Shown piece by piece: positions 57,791 to 64,000 of a DNA stretch of 64,000 bases. Within the stretch, counting starts at the first letter, position 1; each line of letters starts with the position of its first letter. Source of the DNA: Sphingosinicella soli (GTDB taxonomy: Bacteria; Pseudomonadota; Alphaproteobacteria; Sphingomonadales; Sphingomonadaceae); assembly GCF_014199685.1 (NCBI RefSeq), contig NZ_JACHNZ010000001.1:62001-126000 (forward strand), read 5' to 3'. The position numbers and the translations under genes are program-made. The notes beneath the pieces were generated by a model. It worked only from the letters and a program-made list of their open reading frames with translations. It was not told where the DNA came from and did not search any database.

Positions 57791-58741
57791 ATGGACCCGC
57801 TTCTGCCTTCCCTTGCCGATGTCGAGCGGCTGCAGGAGAATCCGGATACGGATGCCCGGCGCGCACTCGCACTGAAGCTCGGCCACAGCTATGTGCAGCG
57901 CCGCTTCGGCGCGCGCGAACGCGGAATCGCCGACGATATCGTTCGCGCGATCGCCCGCGACGTGGAGGTGGAGGTGCGCAAGGCGCTGGCGCAGACCATC
58001 GCATCCAGCACCGACATCCCCCAGGACGTGGCGCTGCGTATGGCGCACGACGTCATCGAGGTTGCCGAGCCGATCCTGAAGGCAAGCGATCTTCTGGATG
58101 ACGACATGCTCATCGAGATCGTGAAGTCGCGCAGCGAGGACCACCGGGTCGCGATCGCCGCGCGGGCCATTGTGCGCGAGCCGGTTTCAGCGGCGATCGT
58201 CGATCATGCCGAAGTGCGGGCGGTGGCGACGCTCGCCGCAAACGCGGGCGCGGACATCGCGGAAAGCGCGATGTCGCGCGCTGTCGATCGCTTCGGAGCG
58301 GACGAGACAGTGGCGATGCCGCTCGCGGACCGGCCGTCGCTGCCGCTTGCGATCGCGGAACGGCTTGTGGCGCTGGTTTCCAGCCGCCTGAAAGCGCAGA
58401 TGGCAGGCGAGGGGGAGCGCTATCGGCAGTTTTCCGAAGGGCTTTCCCAGGTTTCCGAAGGCGCGGCATTCATTCTGGGCGGCGGCGAGGCCGATGTGCT
58501 CGACCTCATCGCCATGATGGATCAGTTGCATGCCGCCGGAAAACTTCAGCCTTCGCTGGTGATCCGCGCCGGGCGGCTGGGCGACCGGGAACTGATGCAG
58601 GCGGCGATTTCCCGCATTACCGGCATTCGGTACGGGCTGGTCGTCGAAGCCTTCGACCAGCCCGACACAGCGCGGCGAATGCTGCGCGAAGTCGGGCTTG
58701 TGCCGTCCGAAATAGACGAAGTGGTGCCCGCGGCGGCTTAA
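57791..58741 (+). CDS. DUF2336 family protein
   Basis: 316 residues of alpha-helical, HEAT-like repeats, e.g. DTDARRALALKLGHSYVQR, VEVEVRKALAQTIASSTDIP and DHRVAIAARAIVREPVSAAI. The family is alphaproteobacterial and uncharacterised; some members are associated with signalling proteins. No signal peptide or membrane helix. It converges with the DUF3618 gene and overlaps it by four bases. Confidence 0.85.
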   Translation: MDPLLPSLADVERLQENPDTDARRALALKLGHSYVQRRFGARERGIADDIVRAIARDVEVEVRKALAQTIASSTDIPQDVALRMAHDVIEVAEPILKASDLLDDDMLIEIVKSRSEDHRVAIAARAIVREPVSAAIVDHAEVRAVATLAANAGADIAESAMSRAVDRFGADETVAMPLADRPSLPLAIAERLVALVSSRLKAQMAGEGERYRQFSEGLSQVSEGAAFILGGGEADVLDLIAMMDQLHAAGKLQPSLVIRAGRLGDRELMQAAISRITGIRYGLVVEAFDQPDTARRMLREVGLVPSEIDEVVPAAA

Positions 58742-59601
58742 ACGGATTCGGCGGGGGGCTGGGCGTTTTCGGTCACGGCCTTGGCTTTTCCGCGAACCGC
58801 GGTCGTCGCGGACCTGGCGACTTCAGCCGCGCCGTCCTTGATTTCGCTGAAGCGCAGCTTCGCGGCTTCCTTGAGGCCGAGTTCGGCGAGCTTCGCTTCC
58901 CCGGCCGAGCGCGCGATCTTCACCGCTCCGCGCGCCGTTGACGCCAGCTTGTCGCGAACCGGGCCGATCGCGCGGTTCTCGCGGAGGGTTCGCGGAGCGA
59001 GCGCGCCGATAATCACACCCAGCGCCGCGCCCGCGAGCACGGCTAGCAGAGGGTTTTGATCGACACTTTCAACGGTGCGCTCGCGCGCCCTTGCGGCCTG
59101 TTCCTTCGCGCGCTCGGAATAGTCTGCGGCGCGTTCGCGGGCCGTATCCCACGCTTCGCCGGCATGCTGGCGCGCAGACGCGAGTTTCTCGCCTGCCGCC
59201 TCACGCGCGGCCTGCGCCTTGTGCGTCACCGTTTCGCGAACCTGCTGCGCGGTTTGCTTTGCACTTTCCAGCCGGTCTTTCCCCGGCATGTCGTTACCGA
59301 CTTCATCGTCGTACTGGGTCATGGCGGTTGCCTTTCTGCCTTTTTTTCGATGATGCCGCGCCCCCACCATCATGCCGGCAAGCGCACCGGCAATGGAGAT
59401 GGCGCCTAGATTGTCGTGCGCCGCCCGGCGCCCGCGCGCCACGAGTTCGGCGCCACGTTCGGTCGCCGCGTCAATCGCTTCGCTTGCGATCGTGCGCGGA
59501 TCAAGCCGATACCGGATTTCCCCGATGGTGAGCGCCATGCGCCGCCGTGCCTCGGCAGCTTCAGCCTCGTAAAGAAGCGTATCGACGGTGTTATCGTTCA
59601 C
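58738..59601 (-). CDS. DUF3618 membrane-associated stress protein
   Basis: 287 residues. The N-terminal DUF3618 segment (EAEAAEARRRMALTIGEIRY, RLDPRTIASEA) is followed by a hydrophobic stretch (AISIAGALAGMMVG), a long Ala/Glu/Lys amphipathic region resembling late-embryogenesis or YtxH-like stress proteins, and a second helix NPLLAVLAGAALGVIIGALA. Third gene of a stress cassette whose first gene has an EcfG-type promoter. Role in envelope stress is inferred from context. Confidence 0.82.
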   Translation of the reverse strand: MNDNTVDTLLYEAEAAEARRRMALTIGEIRYRLDPRTIASEAIDAATERGAELVARGRRAAHDNLGAISIAGALAGMMVGARHHRKKGRKATAMTQYDDEVGNDMPGKDRLESAKQTAQQVRETVTHKAQAAREAAGEKLASARQHAGEAWDTARERAADYSERAKEQAARARERTVESVDQNPLLAVLAGAALGVIIGALAPRTLRENRAIGPVRDKLASTARGAVKIARSAGEAKLAELGLKEAAKLRFSEIKDGAAEVARSATTAVRGKAKAVTENAQPPAESV

Positions 59602-59957
59602 TTTTCGCTCCGGGAACGCAGCAGCAGGGACGGGGCCTCGATCACGACTTCCAGCCGCTTGCGGGCTTCAACAAACAGCAGCCAGGACGCAGCGGCCGTT
59701 GCCAGCGTGACGATCACCACCGCGAGGAGAAATCCGACGAGCGGGCCGAGCAACACCACAAACGCCGTCGCGAGGCCCATCAGCGCCACGAACGCCAGCG
59801 CAGCAGACGCGCTGAAAAGTCCGAGCGGCAAGCGCGCAAGCTGGAGACGCCGCGCGATCTTGGCTTCGGCGATGCGCACCTCCGCCTGCAGCAAATCGCC
59901 GCCTTCATCGACAAGGCGCTCGAAGAGATCGGCGAGCTTTACGTCCTGATCGGCCAC
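59598..59957 (-). CDS. Holin-like (Phage_holin_3_6 / Actinobacterial holin-X) membrane protein
   Basis: 119 residues. A cytoplasmic amphipathic N-terminus (LADLFERLVDEGGDLLQAEV) is followed by two membrane helices (ASAALAFVALMGLATAFVVL and GFLLAVVIVTLATAAASWLL). Despite the family name there is no phage context; in alphaproteobacteria it sits with DUF883/DUF3618 stress genes, as here. It overlaps DUF3618 by four bases. Confidence 0.82.
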   Translation of the reverse strand: MADQDVKLADLFERLVDEGGDLLQAEVRIAEAKIARRLQLARLPLGLFSASAALAFVALMGLATAFVVLLGPLVGFLLAVVIVTLATAAASWLLFVEARKRLEVVIEAPSLLLRSRSEK

Positions 59958-59971
59958 CCCTGTTTGCCCCC

Positions 59972-60400
59972 TCAGGCCTCGTTATCGTTGCTGCGACTGG
60001 CCTTGAAAAACCGCGAGATGATGAAACCGGCTGCCGCAGCCGCCGCGATCACGAGCACGGGCGAACGGCGCACCATTTCGCGCGTATCGTCGATGATATC
60101 ATCAACCGACTTCTCGCGCATGCGCTGGGCGAAGGATTCCACGGAATCGGCAGCGGAGTTGATGATGTTCGCAAGCGGTTCCGCCTGCGTGCCCTTGAGC
60201 TTGTCGGCGGCTTCGCGCGTGGCGTGCGAAACACTGCCGAGCGTTTCGGCGGCTCTGGTCTTGCCTTCCTCCGCAGCGCTGCGCGCCTTTGTGGACGCCT
60301 CGCTTTTCAGCTTGCCGGCTTCGGCCTTGATAGAGGCGAGACGGTCCTGCTTGAGGGGTGCGGGATCGGCAGCAACAGGCGTGGGAACAATGTCGGACAT
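59972..60400 (-). CDS. DUF883/YqjD-like membrane-anchored stress protein
   Basis: 142 residues from ATG 60398-60400 with AGGAA upstream. A long amphipathic helical region (LASIKAEAGKLKSEASTKAR, TLGSVSHATREAADKLKG) ends in a single C-terminal helix PVLVIAAAAAAGFIISRFFK, the plan of YqjD/ElaB-type proteins that anchor ribosomes or stiffen the membrane in stationary phase. First gene of a three-gene cassette under a GGAAC-N17-GTT promoter. Confidence 0.8.
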   Translation of the reverse strand: MSDIVPTPVAADPAPLKQDRLASIKAEAGKLKSEASTKARSAAEEGKTRAAETLGSVSHATREAADKLKGTQAEPLANIINSAADSVESFAQRMREKSVDDIIDDTREMVRRSPVLVIAAAAAAGFIISRFFKASRSNDNEA

Positions 60401-60435
60401 GCCAATTCCTTTCAGGTTTATGAGAGCATTTATAC

Positions 60436-60460
60436 AACAGTAGAGCCCGATGTTGGTTCC
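60436..60460 (-). promoter_or_regulatory. EcfG-type general stress promoter
   Basis: On the minus strand GGAAC, 17 bases, GTT, the consensus of the alphaproteobacterial general-stress sigma factor EcfG (GGAAC-N16/17-cGTT). It lies 36 bases before the start of the DUF883-like gene, the first of three probable stress genes. Confidence 0.65.
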
Positions 60461-60537
60461 GTCTGCGGCAAAAACAAGGCTTCTTCCGGCAATAACAGAA
60501 CAAGTATCGTTGCCCCGCACGCAGCGCCTGATTATGA

Positions 60538-61863
<1,326 letters not shown>

Positions 61864-61865
61864 GG

Positions 61866-61895
61866 CTTGAATCATTAGGACTCGCGTGATTCAAG
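61866..61895. promoter_or_regulatory. Three GANTC methylation sites within a perfect inverted repeat before ftsB
   Basis: CTTGAATCA, 12 bases, TGATTCAAG is a perfect 9-base inverted repeat. It carries GAATC (61869), GACTC (61879) and GATTC (61888), three CcrM target sites about one helical turn apart. It lies between the eno stop and the ftsB start and could act as a methylation-sensitive promoter element (GcrA/CcrM) or, as RNA, as a hairpin. Confidence 0.6.
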
Positions 61896-61901
61896 AGGGA
61901 C

Positions 61902-62216
61902 GTGAGTGATCCCGTCCGCCTTGTCTCCTACATCCGCTCAGCGTGGCTTCCCGCGCTGTGCATCGGCCTTGTCGCGTTCTTCGGATGGCACGCCGTTGCA
62001 GGAGACACGGGTGTCCTCGCGCTTGGGGGATACAAGGCCGAACAGGCACGACTCGCGAAGGAGGCGGCGGAGGTTGCCGAACGCAAGTCGGATATTGAAC
62101 GCAAAGTCACGCTCCTCGATCCCGCGAAGGTCGATCCTGACCTCGCTGACGAACTCGTGCGCGAAAACCTGGGCCTCGTTCGCGAGGACGAGTTCGTCAT
62201 CCGTCTCGACAAATAA
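61902..62216 (+). CDS. ftsB: FtsB/DivIC-type septum formation initiator
   Basis: 104 residues from GTG 61902. One membrane helix (AWLPALCIGLVAFFGWHAV) is followed by a periplasmic coiled coil (YKAEQARLAKEAAEVAERKS, DIERKVTLL) and the conserved end VRENLGLVREDEFVIRLDK. FtsB forms a complex with FtsL and FtsQ in the divisome. Position between eno and pdhA is the standard one. Confidence 0.92.
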   Translation: MSDPVRLVSYIRSAWLPALCIGLVAFFGWHAVAGDTGVLALGGYKAEQARLAKEAAEVAERKSDIERKVTLLDPAKVDPDLADELVRENLGLVREDEFVIRLDK

Positions 62217-62239
62217 GCGGTGCGCGCGTTCGCTCGCGC

Positions 62240-62269
62240 TTGAACTTTGTACGCGGTCGCACGTATAGC
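62240..62269 (+). promoter_or_regulatory. Sigma-70-type promoter of pdhA
   Basis: TTGAAC and TATAGC separated by 18 bases. Just downstream, at 62272-62293, is a near-palindrome GGTGAAGT-N5-ACTTTACC (one mismatch) that could be an operator. Confidence 0.5.
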
Positions 62270-62399
62270 GGCGGTGAAGTAAAAAACTTTACCTGCCAGC
62301 CCAGAGGAGGGGATTATCGCCGAGCGAACCAAAGAGGCGAAAAATACGTCCAAGCCGAAACCGGCTGCAGGCAAATCCAAGAACACGACGTCTCACCGC

Positions 62400-63416
62400 A
62401 TGTCCAGTGCGCGGGACGGGCTCGATCGTCTCCCCGATTATTCGCCCTATGACGCCAGCGTCGACGAGCTTCTGGAGTTCTATCGCCAGATGATGCTGAT
62501 CCGCCGCTTCGAGGAGAAGGCGGGCCAACTTTACGGCATGGGGCTGATCGGCGGCTTCTGCCATCTCTATATCGGCCAGGAGGCCGTCGTCGTCGGTCTC
62601 CAATCCGCGCTCAAATCAGGCGACAGCGTCATCACCGGTTATCGCGACCACGGACATATGCTGGCCTGCGGCATCGAATCGCGCGAAGTCATGGCGGAAC
62701 TGACCGGCCGCGCGGCGGGCATTTCCAAGGGCAAGGGCGGCTCGATGCACATGTTCAGCGTCGAGCACGGCTTCTACGGCGGGCACGGCATCGTCGCCGC
62801 GCAGGTGCCGCTCGGCACGGGCCTTGCGTTTGCGCACAAATACAAAGGCGACGGCAACGTCTGCCTCACCTATTTCGGCGACGGCGCGGCGAACCAGGGC
62901 CAGGTGTACGAAAGTTTCAACATGGCGGAGCTTTGGAAGCTGCCCGTCGTCTACGTGATCGAGAACAACCAGTATGCGATGGGCACCAGTGTCAATCGCG
63001 CCAGCGCGGAGGACCAGCTCTACCGCCGCGGCGAGAGCTTCCGCATCGAAGGCATCCAGGTGAACGGCATGGACGTGCTGGAAGTGCGCGGCGCGGCGCA
63101 GATGGCGATCGAGTGGGTGCGCTCCGGCAAGGGGCCGCTGCTTCTTGAAATGAAGACATACCGCTATCGCGGCCATTCCATGTCCGACCCCGCCAAATAT
63201 CGTTCGCGCGAGGAAGTGCAGGCTATGCGCGAAAAATCCGACCCCATCGAGGCCGCGAAGAAGCGCCTTATCGACGCGGGGGTGGACGAAGCGAAACTGA
63301 AGGACATCGAGAAAGACGTGCGCGCCATCGTGAACGATTCCGCCGACTTCGCCGAGCAGACGCCCGAACCGGAACTTTCCGAACTTTACACCGACGTTCT
63401 GGTGGGGCGCTACTGA
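62400..63416 (+). CDS. pdhA: Pyruvate dehydrogenase E1 component, alpha subunit
   Basis: Thiamine-diphosphate enzyme oxidatively decarboxylating pyruvate, with PdhB. Seen are [20 protein letters not shown], the ThDP motif [18 protein letters not shown] ending in [12 protein letters not shown], and the phosphorylation-loop equivalent [23 protein letters not shown] 62400 gives 338 residues but has no Shine-Dalgarno. The frame is open upstream, and a strong AGAGGAGG (62303-62310) precedes ATT/ATC codons at 62313-62318 that would add a Lys/Ala-rich leader of about 29 residues, typical of relatives. The stop overlaps pdhB. Confidence 0.96.
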   Translation: MSSARDGLDRLPDYSPYDASVDELLEFYRQMMLIRRFEEKAGQLYGMGLIGGFCHLYIGQEAVVVGLQSALKSGDSVITGYRDHGHMLACGIESREVMAELTGRAAGISKGKGGSMHMFSVEHGFYGGHGIVAAQVPLGTGLAFAHKYKGDGNVCLTYFGDGAANQGQVYESFNMAELWKLPVVYVIENNQYAMGTSVNRASAEDQLYRRGESFRIEGIQVNGMDVLEVRGAAQMAIEWVRSGKGPLLLEMKTYRYRGHSMSDPAKYRSREEVQAMREKSDPIEAAKKRLIDAGVDEAKLKDIEKDVRAIVNDSADFAEQTPEPELSELYTDVLVGRY

Positions 63417-64000
63417 TGGCGATCGAGATCAAGCTGCCCGCCATGTCCCCCACGATGGAAGAGGGGACGCTCGCCAAGTGGCTGGTGAAAGAGGGCGACG
63501 AAGTGAAGCCCGGTGACGTGATCGCCGAGATCGAAACGGACAAGGCGACGATGGAGCTTGAGTCCGACGAGGGCGGCATCGTTTCGAAAATTCTCGTGCC
63601 CGCGGGCTCGGACGGGGTTGCCGTCGGTACGCTGATCGCGGTGATCGACGACGGCGAAGCGGACGCCGCCCCCACCAAGGCGCAGCCGCCCGAGGCGAAG
63701 CAGGAAGTGGCTGCGAAGCATCCTGAACAGAAGACCGAGGCGCCTTCCGGCGCCAAGGCCATTCCAACCCCGCAGCCGGAGATCGCGAACGATCCGGACA
63801 TCCCGGCGGGCACCAACCTTCGCCGCATGACCGTGCGCGAGGCGCTGCGCGATGCGATGGCCGAGGAAATGCGCGCCGACGATCGCGTGTTCGTGATGGG
63901 CGAAGAGGTTGCCGAGTATCAGGGCGCCTACAAGGTGACGCAGGGGCTGCTCGAAGAGTTCGGCCCGCAGCGCGTCATCGATACGCCGATCACCGAGTAC
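63416..64000 (+). CDS. pdhB: Pyruvate dehydrogenase E1 beta subunit with N-terminal lipoyl domain (cut by window end)
   Basis: The first 195 codons are in the window. An N-terminal lipoyl domain ([20 protein letters not shown] to about residue 80) has its lipoyl lysine Lys43 in [13 protein letters not shown] Pro/Ala/Lys-rich linker (about 82-125) leads to the E1-beta catalytic domain ([40 protein letters not shown]). A lipoyl domain on E1-beta is a hallmark of many alphaproteobacteria. The ATG overlaps the pdhA stop (TGATG). Confidence 0.96.
   Translation, partial: MAIEIKLPAMSPTMEEGTLAKWLVKEGDEVKPGDVIAEIETDKATMELESDEGGIVSKILVPAGSDGVAVGTLIAVIDDGEADAAPTKAQPPEAKQEVAAKHPEQKTEAPSGAKAIPTPQPEIANDPDIPAGTNLRRMTVREALRDAMAEEMRADDRVFVMGEEVAEYQGAYKVTQGLLEEFGPQRVIDTPITEY

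Noticed and set aside
59598-59957. Holin-like gene as a sign of prophage
   Set aside because: No other phage gene lies near; the neighbours are stress proteins and the family is common in non-phage settings.

Overview
The window is a 64 kb, GC-rich chromosomal segment (about two thirds G+C by eye) of an alphaproteobacterium, most likely a member of the Sphingomonadales. The reasons are the short prolyl-tRNA synthetase without the editing insertion, the pyruvate dehydrogenase E1-beta carrying its own lipoyl domain, the LexA box of the GTTC-N7-GTTC type, the order trpE / trpG-trpD-trpC-moaC-moeA-lexA, the DUF4170 and DUF2336 proteins, an EcfG-type stress promoter, GANTC (CcrM) sites before a cell-division gene, and PEP-CTERM surface proteins. 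I see no rRNA, tRNA, CRISPR array, prophage or insertion sequence. The segment is almost all core genome, and the interest lies in small accessory genes and signals lodged inside core operons.

Layout. 1-5.2 kb: gltX (cut by the window edge), comEC, a metal-sensor/efflux pair (dmeR-dmeF) with a palindromic operator, and lexA. 5.3-13.5 kb (minus): ppiD, trpE, a RelE/XRE toxin-antitoxin pair, trpG, trpD, trpC, moaC, moeA. 13.6-18.1 kb (plus): tpiA, pldA, a GIY-YIG gene between inverted REP-like hairpins, secG, pyrG. 18.1-18.6 kb: non-coding, with a minus-strand terminator and possibly a small RNA. 18.6-25.9 kb: proS-lolC-lolD-GNAT-dnaE in one overlapping operon. 26-32.6 kb: a small secreted protein, a crotonase, an N-formylglutamate amidohydrolase, ilvD, a lipoprotein on the opposite strand, nnr, and an RNA (uracil-5) methyltransferase. 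32.7-36.4 kb: a deoxyhypusine-synthase-like enzyme and ornithine decarboxylase (probably homospermidine synthesis), then threonine dehydratase. 36.5-39.6 kb: divergent glpD and glpK. 39.7-45.1 kb (minus): GNAT, a VWA protein and a MoxR ATPase, with two PEP-CTERM proteins and one unknown protein between and beside them. 45.2-49.7 kb: yqeY, dnaG, rpoD. 49.8-55.9 kb: carA, a small lipoprotein, carB, greA, rhomboid. 55.8-60.4 kb: DUF4170, gamma-carbonic anhydrase, MlaC, cytochrome c, DUF2336 and a three-gene envelope stress cassette. 60.6-64 kb: eno, ftsB, pdhA and the first part of pdhB.

How parts work together. eno, pdhA/pdhB and tpiA serve lower glycolysis and acetyl-CoA formation. glpD/glpK feed glycerol into that route at the level of triose phosphate. 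carAB and pyrG belong to pyrimidine synthesis. dnaG, dnaE and rpoD are replication and transcription machinery, and lexA is the SOS repressor. The most noteworthy signals are a canonical sigma-54 promoter in front of one PEP-CTERM gene, a toxin-antitoxin pair with its own operator inside the trp genes, three helically phased GANTC sites before ftsB, the REP-flanked GIY-YIG gene with compensatory stem changes, and a likely non-AUG start for pdhA.
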